This document shows, piece by piece, positions 27,357-36,644 of a stretch of 64,000 nucleotides of DNA. Made by a program: the position numbers and the translations under genes. The notes below the pieces were generated by a model. That model had not been told where the DNA came from. It ran no database searches and saw only the letters and a program-made list of their open reading frames with translations. Each line of letters begins with the position of its first letter. Position 1 is the first letter of the stretch. This DNA comes from CAVPCZ01 sp963702445 (GTDB lineage Bacteria; Bacteroidota; Ignavibacteria; UBA10030; UBA6906), in the NCBI GenBank assembly GCA_963702445.1, contig CAVPCZ010000018.1:1-64000 (forward strand). The letters are read 5' to 3'.

Positions 27357-28487
27357 ATGAATACACCCGTTTCCGGTCTTCTCGAGCTTGATACCCGCGG
27401 CTTCGGGTTCATCCGGCACATCTCCATGAAACTGGAACGCAGGGAGCATGACGTCCATGTGACACTGCGCCAGATACGCGACAACAATCTCCGGGCGGGA
27501 GCGGTCCTGGAGGGTTTGGCGCGCAAAGGGAACAACCCGAGCCCGGTTCTGGAAACGCTCACCAGCGTGAACGGCCTGCCTGTCGAACAGTGGCGGTCTC
27601 TCCAGGAATTCTCCCAGTTCGAAGTAACCTCGCCCTTTGAATGGATCCGGTGCGAGGGGGAGGACAGCACGCCCGCGGGCAGACTCGGCGTGCGCCCGTC
27701 ACGGATCATCGACCTGTTCTGTCCGATCGGGAAAGGGCAGCGAGCTCTTATCGTTTCACCTCCCAAGGCCGGGAAGACGATGTTGATGCAGCAGCTGGCA
27801 CACGCCATCAGCAGGAACAATCCCGACATCGCCCTGGCGGTCCTGCTTATCGACGAACGTCCCGAAGAAGTGACGGATATGAAGCGTTCCATCAAAGGAG
27901 AAGTGTTTGCCAGCTCCAGCGACAGCGAACGGGGCGAACACGTCCGCCTGGCCCAGATCGTCCTGGAATATGCAAAGCGGAAAGTGGAGGCGGGAACCGA
28001 TGTGGTGCTTCTTCTCGATTCGCTCACCCGTCTCGGGAGGGCCTTCAACATCCATCAGAAGAGCAGCGGCAGGACCATGTCCGGCGGCGTGGACGCCCGC
28101 GCTCTGGAGATCCCGAAACGGATATTCGGCGCGGCACGCAAAATCGAAGGGAAAGGGTCACTCACGATTATCGCCACAGCCCTGATCGAGACCGGTTCGC
28201 GAATGGATGATCTGATCTTTCAGGAGTTCAAAGGGACGGGCAATATGGAGCTGGTGCTGGACCGGGACCTTGCGAACGAAAGGATCTTTCCCGCCATCAA
28301 TCTCAATACATCCGGCACACGGCGAGAGGAATTGCTGTTCGGTCCGGCCGTGGATGCCCATCAGACTCTGCGGCGCGCAATCAGCCGCCTGGCACCACGT
28401 GAGGCGATGCTGTCGGTGTTCAAGATGCTGGAACGCTATCCGACGAACGAGCAGTTGCTGGACAACGTATCGCGGCTCCGGACGTAG
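27357..28487 (+). CDS. rho: Transcription termination factor Rho, 376 aa (short form)
   Basis: Hexameric RNA helicase that ends transcription. The protein starts directly at the RNA-binding cold-shock-like domain (GLLELDTRGFGFIR) and lacks the N-terminal Rho_N helical segment, so it is shorter than the usual ~420 residues. The motor domain is complete: Walker A SPPKAGKTML, catalytic glutamate region LLIDERPEEVTDM, Walker B DVVLLLDSLTRLGRAFN, and R/Q-loop GKGSLTIIATALIETGSRMD. The motif DSLTRLGRA differs slightly from the common DSITRLARA. Second or only Rho of the genome cannot be told from here. Confidence 0.92.
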   Translation: MNTPVSGLLELDTRGFGFIRHISMKLERREHDVHVTLRQIRDNNLRAGAVLEGLARKGNNPSPVLETLTSVNGLPVEQWRSLQEFSQFEVTSPFEWIRCEGEDSTPAGRLGVRPSRIIDLFCPIGKGQRALIVSPPKAGKTMLMQQLAHAISRNNPDIALAVLLIDERPEEVTDMKRSIKGEVFASSSDSERGEHVRLAQIVLEYAKRKVEAGTDVVLLLDSLTRLGRAFNIHQKSSGRTMSGGVDARALEIPKRIFGAARKIEGKGSLTIIATALIETGSRMDDLIFQEFKGTGNMELVLDRDLANERIFPAINLNTSGTRREELLFGPAVDAHQTLRRAISRLAPREAMLSVFKMLERYPTNEQLLDNVSRLRT

Positions 28488-28493
28488 ACAGTG

Positions 28494-28528
28494 CCGGGGC
28501 GTTCCGGCTCCCGGCCGTTGCGCCCCGG
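28494..28528. terminator. Terminator-like stem between rho and the convergent small gene
   Basis: CCGGGGCG / CGCCCCGG perfect 8-base arms with an inner CCGG...CCGG. It sits just after the rho stop and just before the end of the opposing gene. Confidence 0.5.
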
Positions 28529-28546
28529 AGCAGGTCCGTTGCTCTC

Positions 28547-28924
28547 CTACGGCTTCAGAAGCAGGACAATGCCGATGGCTACAGCAATTGCCAGAACAAT
28601 GGTTATGGCGAGCGATCCCTCCCGCATCCCGTACTGCGTCCGGTACGGATCCACTCCCTGCTGACCGTCGCTTCTGCGTTTGTCCACCCGGCGTTTGAAG
28701 CGAATGCGCGAGTCGTCGAACTTCTCAAGCATCTCCCACCCCGACCGGGCCTCTTCCTCGCAGATCTTCCGGATGGTATCCGGATTCTTGAACCGGCCGG
28801 ACATTGAACGGACAATCTTAAATTCCCACCCCTCCATATCCTGCGTGCCGTAACCAGTCATTTCCTGTTCCTCCTTTTCAAGCAAGCGGCGCTTCTGTGC
28901 GGCTGCAATGGTTGCTCCACTCAT
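28547..28924 (-). CDS. Tail-anchored small protein of unknown function, 125 aa
   Basis: Cytoplasmic N-terminal part with a charged helix (AAAQKRRLLEKEEQEMTGYG) and a compact WEFKIVRSMSGRFKNPDTIR / EEEARSGWEMLEKFDDSRIR segment, similar in feel to DUF4177-like 'WEYKVV...GWEL' domains. A single C-terminal membrane span follows (LAITIVLAIAVAIGIVLLL). Start 28924 has a GGAGG site. I do not recognise a named family. Single gene. Confidence 0.65.
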   Translation of the reverse strand: MSGATIAAAQKRRLLEKEEQEMTGYGTQDMEGWEFKIVRSMSGRFKNPDTIRKICEEEARSGWEMLEKFDDSRIRFKRRVDKRRSDGQQGVDPYRTQYGMREGSLAITIVLAIAVAIGIVLLLKP

Positions 28925-29264
28925 CGTATTTTTCCTCCACAGACCATTCATCGGGCCAGGATCGTACACAGCATAATATACGGAGATTGTGGTTGTTTGT
29001 TTGGATTCCGGGCGGGGTTGGTTCGACCGGTGGCCGGAGCTACTCTGCGGGGAGTAGCCATGATCACAGCCATGGTCTGAATATGGGGATTTCCGGGGGC
29101 GTACTCGAGAAGGGGGAGGTGCACAACTCCTGGCGATCCTGCCGGTACCTGATCCGGATGGCTGAAATGGTTCGATTCTGACGGTTTCTGCCGGGTTTCT
29201 CGCCGTGCAGCTCTGGAGGGCTCCGCGTGAGCAGAAGATTTCTATGCTTCTCCGATCTTTTTTC
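28925..29264. other. Intergenic stretch upstream of the ilv leader
   Basis: No gene seen. Holds the likely promoter of the minus-strand small gene (AT-rich TATATTATG around 28975) and an unassigned hairpin GCTACTC-N6-GAGTAGC at 29039-29058. Confidence 0.4.
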
Positions 29265-29292
29265 TTGACACCCATTCCCGAAATCTTATATT
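29265..29292 (+). promoter_or_regulatory. Promoter of the ilv-leu operon
   Basis: TTGACA (29265-29270), 16-base spacer, TATATT (29287-29292). Near-consensus sigma70 promoter placing the transcript start about 15 bases before the leader peptide start. Confidence 0.65.
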
Positions 29293-29314
29293 GATGTACA
29301 CACATCGTCTACCA

Positions 29315-29449
29315 ATGGGACCCAGCATTCATAGCGCCATTCGTCGGACCTCCGGTATTCACGCCGAAGGTCGTGGCCCTGCCGTTTCCCTGTTGTCGTA
29401 CTTCCTGCTTCTGGATATCCTGCTTCTGGTACTGGGTCTTACTGCCTGA
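29315..29449 (+). CDS. Leucine-rich leader peptide of the ilv-leu operon, 44 aa
   Basis: ATG 29315 to TGA 29447-29449, just after the operon promoter. Ten of the residues 26-42 are leucine (LLSYFLLLDILLLVLGL), and there are 4 isoleucine and 2 valine codons in the whole peptide. This is the classic composition of a branched-chain amino acid attenuation leader: a ribosome short of charged tRNA-Leu would stall there. The stop lies 8 bases before the first strand of a switchable RNA structure. No homologue needed for the argument; translation itself is not shown. Confidence 0.65.
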   Translation: MGPSIHSAIRRTSGIHAEGRGPAVSLLSYFLLLDILLLVLGLTA

Positions 29450-29456
29450 CCCGGAA

Positions 29457-29572
29457 GCCAGAGGCCGACCAGCACGCCGCATAAACACTCCCTACGATTC
29501 ACCGGTAAAGCAAGGTTCGCCTCTGGCAGACTGAAGTCTGTGTTGTATTATTGACAGAGAAAAGGGCGAACC
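29457..29572 (+). promoter_or_regulatory. Switchable RNA structure between the leader peptide and ilvD (putative translational attenuator)
   Basis: Helix A pairs GCCAGAGGC (29457-29465) with GCCTCTGGC (29519-29527). Helix B pairs GGTTCGCC (29514-29521) with GGCGAACC (29565-29572), ending 3 bases before the ilvD start and covering its ribosome site. They share 29519-29521 and exclude each other. Stalling at the Leu codons leaves strand one free, so A forms and ilvD is open. A ribosome at the leader stop would mask strand one, so B forms and ilvD is shut. A small stem CAGAC-TGAA-GTCTG (29527-29540) lies between. Confidence 0.6.
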
Positions 29573-29575
29573 GAT

Positions 29576-31264
29576 ATGACTCCTGAAGCACCGCAAAAGC
29601 GCCGCAGCAGCGCCATTACCGAAGGCGTGCAGCGCACTCCCAACCGTGCCATGCTCCGTGCGGTCGGATTCGGCGACGAGGATTTCCGGAAACCCATCGT
29701 CGGCGTGGCCAACGGGTACAGCAATCTCACCCCCTGCAATATGGGGCTCGGCGAGCTGGCCGACAGGGCGATGGAGGCACTACGCAATGCCGGCGCCATG
29801 CCGCAGGTGTTCGGTACGATCACGGTCAGCGACGGGATCTCCATGGGGACGCAGGGCATGAAATACTCCCTGGTCTCGCGCGAAGTCATCGCTGATTCGA
29901 TTGAAACCGTCTGCGGCGCCCAGTGCATGGATGGCGTTATCGCCATCGGCGGCTGCGACAAGAACATGCCCGGCGCGATGATTGCCTTCGCCCGGTTGAA
30001 TATCCCCGCAATATTTGTCTATGGCGGCACGATCAAACCCGGGCGGTACAAGGACCGCGATCTCACGATTGTCAGCGCATTTGAAGCCGTCGGACAGTAC
30101 AGCGCGCACCGTATCGACGAGGCGGAGCTCCAGGCGGTGGAGCGCAGTGCATGTCCCGGTGCCGGATCCTGTGGAGGAATGTTCACCGCCAACACGATGT
30201 CCTCGGCGATCGAAGCAATGGGGATGTCCCTCCCGTATTCCTCCACGATGGCGGCGGAAGACGCCGAAAAGGCGGGAAGCGCCTCCGCCTCCGCCGGGGT
30301 TCTTGTCCGCGCCATCGAACAGCAAATCCTTCCACGGGCCATTCTCACGCGCAAAGCCTTTGAGAATGCGATCGCGGTCACCATGGCAGTGGGCGGATCC
30401 ACCAATTCGGTCCTTCACCTTCTTGCCATTGCACACTCGGCAGGCGTACCGCTGACGATGGACGATTTTGAGGCGATGCGGAAACGCGTGCCTGTCTTCT
30501 GTGATCTCAAACCCTCCGGACGATATGTCACCACCGAGTTTCACCGCGCCGGCGGCGTCCCGCAGGTGATGCGCATCCTCCTGGACCACGGTGTGCTTCA
30601 CGGTGATGCGCTCACCGTGACAGGACAGACCATTGCGGAGGTACTTGCCGCGGTGCCGTCGAAACCTCCGGCCGGACAGGATGTCATCAGGGCGTGGGAG
30701 GATCCTCTCTACAAACACGGTCACCTCGCGATCCTGCGGGGAAACCTTGCCACCGAAGGTGCGGTGGCGAAGATTACCGGGGTCAAGAAGCCGAAGATCA
30801 CGGGACCGGCCCGCGTGTTCGACTCGGAGGAAGTCTGTCTGAGCGCGATCCTGGCGGGGGAGGTGAAGCCCGGCGACATTCTGGTGATCAGATACGAGGG
30901 ACCGAAAGGAGGGCCCGGGATGCGGGAGATGCTCGCCCCGACGTCGGCGTTGATCGGAGCGGGGCTGGGCGATTCGGTAGGGTTGATCACCGACGGCCGG
31001 TTTTCCGGCGGGACGTACGGGATGGTGGTCGGACACGTTGCGCCGGAAGCGGCGGTGGGCGGGGCGATTGCTCTGGTTCAGGAACACGACACCATCACCA
31101 TTGATGCGGAGACGCTCCAGCTCACATTGCATGTCTCCGATACAGAACTCGAACGCCGCCGTGCTCTCTGGATGCCGCCCCCGCCTGCGGCGCGCAGCGG
31201 TGTTCTCGCAAAATATGCCCGGGTAGTCTCCAGCAGCAGTCTGGGCGCGGTCACGGATTTATAA
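29576..31264 (+). CDS. ilvD: Dihydroxy-acid dehydratase, 562 aa
   Basis: Fe-S dehydratase converting dihydroxy-isovalerate and dihydroxy-methylvalerate to the keto acids of valine and isoleucine. Cluster cysteines are visible in GGCDKNMPGA (residues ~124-131) and ACPGAGSCGGMFTANTMSSA, and a third upstream in NLTPCNMGL. Full family length. First gene of an eight-gene same-strand operon; its ribosome site lies in helix B of the leader structure. Confidence 0.95.
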   Translation: MTPEAPQKRRSSAITEGVQRTPNRAMLRAVGFGDEDFRKPIVGVANGYSNLTPCNMGLGELADRAMEALRNAGAMPQVFGTITVSDGISMGTQGMKYSLVSREVIADSIETVCGAQCMDGVIAIGGCDKNMPGAMIAFARLNIPAIFVYGGTIKPGRYKDRDLTIVSAFEAVGQYSAHRIDEAELQAVERSACPGAGSCGGMFTANTMSSAIEAMGMSLPYSSTMAAEDAEKAGSASASAGVLVRAIEQQILPRAILTRKAFENAIAVTMAVGGSTNSVLHLLAIAHSAGVPLTMDDFEAMRKRVPVFCDLKPSGRYVTTEFHRAGGVPQVMRILLDHGVLHGDALTVTGQTIAEVLAAVPSKPPAGQDVIRAWEDPLYKHGHLAILRGNLATEGAVAKITGVKKPKITGPARVFDSEEVCLSAILAGEVKPGDILVIRYEGPKGGPGMREMLAPTSALIGAGLGDSVGLITDGRFSGGTYGMVVGHVAPEAAVGGAIALVQEHDTITIDAETLQLTLHVSDTELERRRALWMPPPPAARSGVLAKYARVVSSSSLGAVTDL

Positions 31265-31283
31265 CCACTTACACGGAGAAGGT

Positions 31284-33095
31284 ATGGCACGACAGGCACG
31301 CAGCGATGGGGACGCCTTAACAGGCACGATCATGACCGGAGCGGAGATTTTCGTCCGCTCGCTCATTGCAGAGCAGGTTGAGGTTGTCTTCGGCTACCCG
31401 GGAGGCGCGACGATTGGCGTGTACGATGTACTGCACGACATTTCCGACATCAAGCATGTCCTGACCCGGCACGAGCAGGGGGCGACGCATGCCGCCGAAG
31501 GATATGCGAAAGCCACGGGAAAGCCCGGCGTTGTGCTCGTGACATCCGGTCCCGGCGCGACAAACACGGTGACCGGCATCGCCGATGCATACATGGATTC
31601 CATTCCGCTGGTGGTATTCACCGGCCAGGTGCCGCTGCGCCTGATCGGCAACGATGCCTTCCAGGAAGCGGATATCGTGGGGATCACCCGGCCGATCACC
31701 AAGCACAATTATCTTGTCCGGGACGTGAGCGAGCTGGCGCGCACCATCAAGGAGGCGTTTTTTATCGCCACGAGCGGCCGGCCGGGCCCGGTTCTGGTCG
31801 ATCTTCCGAAGGATGTGATGGCGCAAAAGGCTCCGTTCAACTATCCCGCATCGGTGCAGGTCCGGAGCTACAACCCCACCGTTGAAGGGAACCCCAAGCA
31901 GATCAAGAAGGCGGCGGACATGATCAATACCGCGCAGCGTCCGGTGCTGTACGTCGGGGGGGGCGTGATCCTCGCGGATGCCGCACCCGAACTGACGGCT
32001 CTCGCGCGGAAGCTGGACTGTCCGGTAACGACGACGCTCCACGGCATGGGGGCCTTTCCGGAGGACGACCCGCTCTGCATGGGCATGCTCGGGATGCACG
32101 GGACGTGGTATTCGAACACCGCCGTCCATCACTGCGACGTGCTCATTGCTGTCGGCGCCCGCTTTGACGACCGCGTGACCGGAAATGTTGACGCCTTTGC
32201 TGCGGGGGCGAAGATCATCCATATCGACATCGACCCTTCGGCGATCAGCAAGAACGTGCGCGTGGATGTGCCCATCGTCGGGGATGTGAAACGGGTGCTC
32301 AGGGCAATGCTGCCGATGGTGGAACGGCTGGACACCGCCGACTGGCAGGCCAGGATCGGCGTGTGGAAGAACGAACACCCGCTCCGTTATCAATCAGGTC
32401 CCAAGATCAGGGCGCAGCAGGTCATTCACGCCATCGGGGAGATCACCGGCGGCAAGGCGATCGTGGTCACCGATGTGGGTCAGCACCAGATGTGGGCGGC
32501 GCAGTTTTTCACCTGGATCCTTCCGCGCACGCATATCACGTCGGGCGGACTCGGGACCATGGGTTTCTCCCTTCCCGCGTCGATGGGGGCGGCATTCGGC
32601 CGTTCCGATCTGCCCGTGATTTCGATCAGCGGCGACGGGGGATTTCAGATGAACTCCCAGGAACTCACCACCATTGTGCAGCATCGTCTGCCGATCAAGA
32701 TCTTTGTGATCAACAACGGTTTTCTCGGCATGGTGCGCCAGTGGCAGGAGCTGTTCTGGAGCAAGCGGTATTCGCATGTGGAGATGACCAGTCCCGATTT
32801 CGTGAAGCTGGCCGAGGCTCATGGTTGTCCGGCGTTCCGGGCCACCGTCTCTTCCGAAGTCGATGACGTGATCACCCGCGCCATGGGGTACACCGACGGG
32901 CCGGTGTTTGTCGAGTTTGTTGTGGCCCAGGAAGACAACGTCTACCCGATGATCCCCGCGGGTCAGACCGTGAATGAAATGCTGGACACGCCTCTGGATA
33001 CCGGCGGCCAGGCCGCTCCCGTGATCACGATTCAGAAAGGTGTTCCCTCTCCATCCCGAAAGGAAGCCCATGTCGCCATCCCCGTCCGCCACTAA
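31284..33095 (+). CDS. ilvB: Acetolactate synthase large subunit, 603 aa
   Basis: ThDP-dependent synthase joining pyruvate with pyruvate or 2-ketobutyrate. Visible are the N-terminal ThDP activation region FGYPGGATIGVYD, RHEQGATHAAEGYAKATGKP, a central FAD-binding domain, and the C-terminal ThDP/Mg motif SGDGGFQMNSQELTTIVQHR with FVINNGFLGM. Start at 31284 has GGAGAAGG upstream and leaves a ~15-residue extension before MTGAEIF. Its end overlaps ilvN by 26 bases. Confidence 0.95.
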   Translation: MARQARSDGDALTGTIMTGAEIFVRSLIAEQVEVVFGYPGGATIGVYDVLHDISDIKHVLTRHEQGATHAAEGYAKATGKPGVVLVTSGPGATNTVTGIADAYMDSIPLVVFTGQVPLRLIGNDAFQEADIVGITRPITKHNYLVRDVSELARTIKEAFFIATSGRPGPVLVDLPKDVMAQKAPFNYPASVQVRSYNPTVEGNPKQIKKAADMINTAQRPVLYVGGGVILADAAPELTALARKLDCPVTTTLHGMGAFPEDDPLCMGMLGMHGTWYSNTAVHHCDVLIAVGARFDDRVTGNVDAFAAGAKIIHIDIDPSAISKNVRVDVPIVGDVKRVLRAMLPMVERLDTADWQARIGVWKNEHPLRYQSGPKIRAQQVIHAIGEITGGKAIVVTDVGQHQMWAAQFFTWILPRTHITSGGLGTMGFSLPASMGAAFGRSDLPVISISGDGGFQMNSQELTTIVQHRLPIKIFVINNGFLGMVRQWQELFWSKRYSHVEMTSPDFVKLAEAHGCPAFRATVSSEVDDVITRAMGYTDGPVFVEFVVAQEDNVYPMIPAGQTVNEMLDTPLDTGGQAAPVITIQKGVPSPSRKEAHVAIPVRH

Positions 33096-33618
33096 TCGAA
33101 GGGCCTCCGCCCCCGGGTCCGAGCACTCCAAGCGGCACACCATTGCCGTACTCGTGGAAAACAAATTCGGCGCCTTCAACAGGATTGCCGGGTTGTTTTC
33201 GGCGAAGGGGTACAATATCGAGAGCCTGAGTGTCGGGCCGACGGAAGACGAAAGCGTCTCCCGGATGACCATCGTGACCGAGGGCGACGATGCGATCATC
33301 GAGCAGATCATGAAACAGCTGAACAAGGTCATCGATACGATCAAGGTGACCGACCTGACGTACGAGAGTTTTGTGGAACGTGAGCTGGTGCTGGCAAAGG
33401 TGCAGACCACGGCGGACAGCCGTTCGGAGATCATGCAAATCGCCGAAATCTTCCGTGCAAAGGTTGTGGATATCAGCGCGCGCACGCTGACACTCGAGGC
33501 GACGGGGAGCAAACAGAAAGTGGATGCGATCATCAATATGCTCAAACCGTTTGTCATCAAGGAAATCGCCCGTACCGGACAGGTCGCGCTCAAACGGGAA
33601 TTCCACGGCGAAGTCTGA
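33070..33618 (+). CDS. ilvN: Acetolactate synthase small (regulatory) subunit, 182 aa
   Basis: Regulatory subunit giving valine feedback inhibition. ACT domain IAVLVENKFGAFNRIAGLFS AKGYNIESLSVGPTED (residues ~20-55), then the second ACT-like domain (ERELVLAKVQTTADSRSEIM...RTLTLEATGSKQKVDAI). Start 33070 inside the end of ilvB with AAAGGA upstream, implying coupled synthesis at fixed ratio. Confidence 0.93.
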   Translation: MSPSPSATNRRASAPGSEHSKRHTIAVLVENKFGAFNRIAGLFSAKGYNIESLSVGPTEDESVSRMTIVTEGDDAIIEQIMKQLNKVIDTIKVTDLTYESFVERELVLAKVQTTADSRSEIMQIAEIFRAKVVDISARTLTLEATGSKQKVDAIINMLKPFVIKEIARTGQVALKREFHGEV

Positions 33619-33681
33619 CGTCGCGGCGATTCCCCCGCACGGCACAGCATTACAGATCTTTATCACAAGGAGACGGACACC

Positions 33682-35238
33682 ATGGCTGACGATCAGGTAT
33701 TCATTTTCGACACCACGCTGCGCGACGGCGAACAATCCCCTGGATGCAGCATGAATCTCGAAGAAAAACTCCGTATGGGGCGGCAGCTGGAGCGGTTGGG
33801 AGTGGATGTGATCGAAGCGGGTTTTCCGATCGCCTCGGTGGGGGATTTTGAGGCCGTGCAGAAAATCGCCGGGAGTCTCGAACGCGTCACGGTTGCGGCC
33901 CTCTGCCGGGCGGTGGCGCCCGATATCAAGAGGGCATGGGAGGCGATACGGTCGGCGCACCATCCCAGGCTGCATACGTTTATTGCGACGTCGGACATTC
34001 ACCTTGTGCATAAACTGCGCAGATCCCGTGCACAGGTGCTGCAGGACACGCACGAGGCCGTGGCATATGCCCGTTCCCTGTGCGACGAAGTGGAGTTCTC
34101 CTGCGAGGACGCCTCGCGCAGCGATATCGGATTCCTCTGCGAGGTGGTGGAGGCGGCGATCGGGGCCGGCGCACGGGTGATCAACCTTCCGGACACCGTC
34201 GGGTATTCCGTCCCCGCGGAATACGGCGCGATGTTCCGTCAGGTGCGCGAACGCGTCCGCGGAACCGCGAATGTGGTCCTGAGCGCACACTGCCACAACG
34301 ACCTCGGTCTCGCCGTGGCCAATTCCCTTGCCGCCGTGGCGAACGGCGCACGGCAGGTGGAGTGTACGGTCAACGGCATCGGCGAACGCGCCGGCAACGC
34401 GGCGCTGGAAGAATTTGTCATGCTCGTGAAGACCCGCGGCGAGCAGCTGGGTATTCGGACCGGTGTCGTGTCGGAGGAGATTCTCAAATCCAGCCGTCTC
34501 CTCAGCACGCTCACGGGTATGATGGTGCAGAGGAACAAGGCCATCGTGGGAGCGAATGCCTTTGCCCATGAAGCGGGCATCCACCAGGATGGTGTGCTCA
34601 AGAGCGCGATCACCTATGAGATCATGACGCCGCAATCCGTGGGCATCAAATACAGCACACTTGTGCTGGGCAAACATTCGGGCCGGCATGCGCTGAAGCA
34701 GCGGTTCGCCGATCTCGGGTATACGCTTACACCGGAGGAACTGGACCGGGCATACACGGAGTTCTGCGCGATCGCCGATCAGAAGAAGGAAGTGTTCGAC
34801 GAGGAACTGGTGGCGATTCTCGAAGACCGGACCACCTCGACGGTGGAACTGTATCACCTGGAACATCTTCATGTGAGCACGGGAACGCAGATCCGGCCGA
34901 CGGCGACGGTGGAGCTCCGCAAGGCGGACGCCCTGTTTGTCGATTCGGCCACCGGAGACGGACCCGTGGACGCCGCCTACCGGGCGATCGAGCGGATTAC
35001 GGGAGTGATGGGGAAGATGACGGAATACGCGGTGAAGTCGGTGAGTTTCGGACACGATACGATCGGGGAGGTGTTTGTGCGTGTTGACTTCGACGGCGTG
35101 CTTTTCAACGGCCGGGCGGTCAGCACGGATGTGATTACCGGAAGCGTGAAGGCCTATCTGGAGGCGCTCAACAGGGCACAGAATTCCATGCGCCGCAGGG
35201 CGGAACAGGTGCCGGCAGTCGTGGAAGCGGGAGCGTGA
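33682..35238 (+). CDS. leuA: 2-isopropylmalate synthase, 518 aa
   Basis: First enzyme of leucine synthesis (acetyl-CoA + ketoisovalerate). DRE-TIM barrel with FDTTLRDGEQSPGCSM, the metal ligands HCHNDLGLAVANS, and the flexible GIGERAGNAALEE loop. A C-terminal leucine-binding regulatory domain follows (from ~390: ATVELRKADALFVDSATGDG PVDAAYRAIERITG). Leucine feedback is therefore likely on top of attenuation. Full length. GGAG at -10. Confidence 0.95.
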   Translation: MADDQVFIFDTTLRDGEQSPGCSMNLEEKLRMGRQLERLGVDVIEAGFPIASVGDFEAVQKIAGSLERVTVAALCRAVAPDIKRAWEAIRSAHHPRLHTFIATSDIHLVHKLRRSRAQVLQDTHEAVAYARSLCDEVEFSCEDASRSDIGFLCEVVEAAIGAGARVINLPDTVGYSVPAEYGAMFRQVRERVRGTANVVLSAHCHNDLGLAVANSLAAVANGARQVECTVNGIGERAGNAALEEFVMLVKTRGEQLGIRTGVVSEEILKSSRLLSTLTGMMVQRNKAIVGANAFAHEAGIHQDGVLKSAITYEIMTPQSVGIKYSTLVLGKHSGRHALKQRFADLGYTLTPEELDRAYTEFCAIADQKKEVFDEELVAILEDRTTSTVELYHLEHLHVSTGTQIRPTATVELRKADALFVDSATGDGPVDAAYRAIERITGVMGKMTEYAVKSVSFGHDTIGEVFVRVDFDGVLFNGRAVSTDVITGSVKAYLEALNRAQNSMRRRAEQVPAVVEAGA

Positions 35239-35242
35239 AATC

Positions 35243-36644
35243 ATGACCGCCGTCGCACCGAAAACCCTGTTTGACAAGATCTGGGACGCGCATGTTGTCC
35301 GGAACGAACCCGGAACGCCTGCACTGCTCTACATCGATCTCCATCTGATCCATGAGGTGACGTCGCCCCAGGCATTCGCCGGTCTGCGACGGCGCGGACT
35401 CCGGGTGCGCCGGCCCGAACGGACGGTCGCGACCGTGGACCACAGCATTCCGACGAGCACCGGACCGATCCGGGATCCCCTTGCCGCGAAACAAATCCTG
35501 ACCCTTGAACAGAACGTCCGGGATTTCGGCATCGCCCTGTACGGGCAGCAGAGCCCCCTGCGCGGCATTGTGCACGTGATCGGTCCGGAACTCGGCCTCA
35601 CGCAACCCGGCAAAACGATCGTCTGCGGTGACAGCCACACCTCGACCCACGGGGCTTTCGGCGCGCTGGCGTTCGGCATCGGGACCAGTGAGGTCGAGCA
35701 TGTGCTTGCCACCCAGTGTCTGCTCCAGCACAAAGCGCGAAGCTGTGAGGTCCGGATCGAGGGCCGTCTGGAAAACGGGGTCGGTGCGAAGGATGTCATC
35801 CTTGCGCTGCTCGCACAGATAGGTGTCGGCGGCGGAACGGGATATGTCCTGGAATACACCGGGCCGGTCGTGCGTGCCCTCTCCATGGAAGAACGGATGA
35901 CCGTCTGCAACATGTCCATCGAGGGGGGAGCGCGTGCGGGTCTGGTTGCACCCGATGATACAACGTTTGCGTACCTGGCCGGCCGGGAGTTTGTCCCGCG
36001 GGATTTCGATGCCGCGGTCAAACGGTGGAGGATGCTCCGCTCGGACGACGGCGCGTCGTATGACGCGAAGATCACGCTTGACGTCAACGGACTGGCCCCG
36101 ATGATCACCTTTGGCACAAACCCGGGCATGGGTGCACCCATCACCGGCGTGATTCCGGATCCCGCTCATCAGAGCGACCGTTCGGGGCAGGAAGCGCTCC
36201 GCAAGGCGCTCGAGTACATGGGCCTGCTCCCCGGTGAAGCGATTGCCGGCCGGCCGATTGATGTGGTCTTCATCGGGAGCTGCACAAATTCGAGAATCTC
36301 CGATCTGCGCGAGGCGGCCCGAATTCTCGCGGGGCCGGAAGGTGGATGCACGCGTCCGGGCCCTGGTCGTGCCCGGTTCCCAGGCAATCAAGCGGCAGGC
36401 GGAAGCCGAGGGGCTGGACCGGGTGTTCACCGATGCGGGGGCCGAGTGGCGGGAATCGGGGTGTTCCATGTGTATTGCGATGAACGGGGACGAAGTGGCG
36501 GCCGGGCAGTACGCCGTCAGCACCAGCAACAGGAATTTCGAGGGACGCCAGGGGAAGGGGAGCAGGACATTTCTGGCTTCTCCTCTCACCGCGGCGGCAT
36601 CCGCCGTCACCGGACGGCTCACCGATGTAAGGACCATGCTATGA
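35243..36644 (+). CDS. leuC: 3-isopropylmalate dehydratase large subunit, one-base frameshift
   Basis: Aconitase-fold [4Fe-4S] isomerase, working with LeuD. Residues up to ILAG are in one frame, and RKVDARVRALVVPGSQAIKR to the stop are in the next. One extra base in the GGGGCCGG run near 36340 accounts for it, and without it the length is exactly 466 residues, the family norm. Cluster ligands GSCTNSR and CSMCIAMN, one on each side of the break, are intact. In an otherwise perfect operon this looks like a sequence error. ATGA overlap with leuD. Confidence 0.9.

Noticed and set aside
29039..29058. Hairpin GCTACTC-N6-GAGTAGC as part of ilv regulation
   Set aside because: It lies upstream of the operon promoter and outside the transcript; no link to the leader switch.
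33025..35277. Long open frame of 750 codons antisense to leuA
   Set aside because: It is a shadow of the GC-rich leuA codon pattern: arginine/histidine-rich, no family features, fully covered by a perfect enzyme gene.
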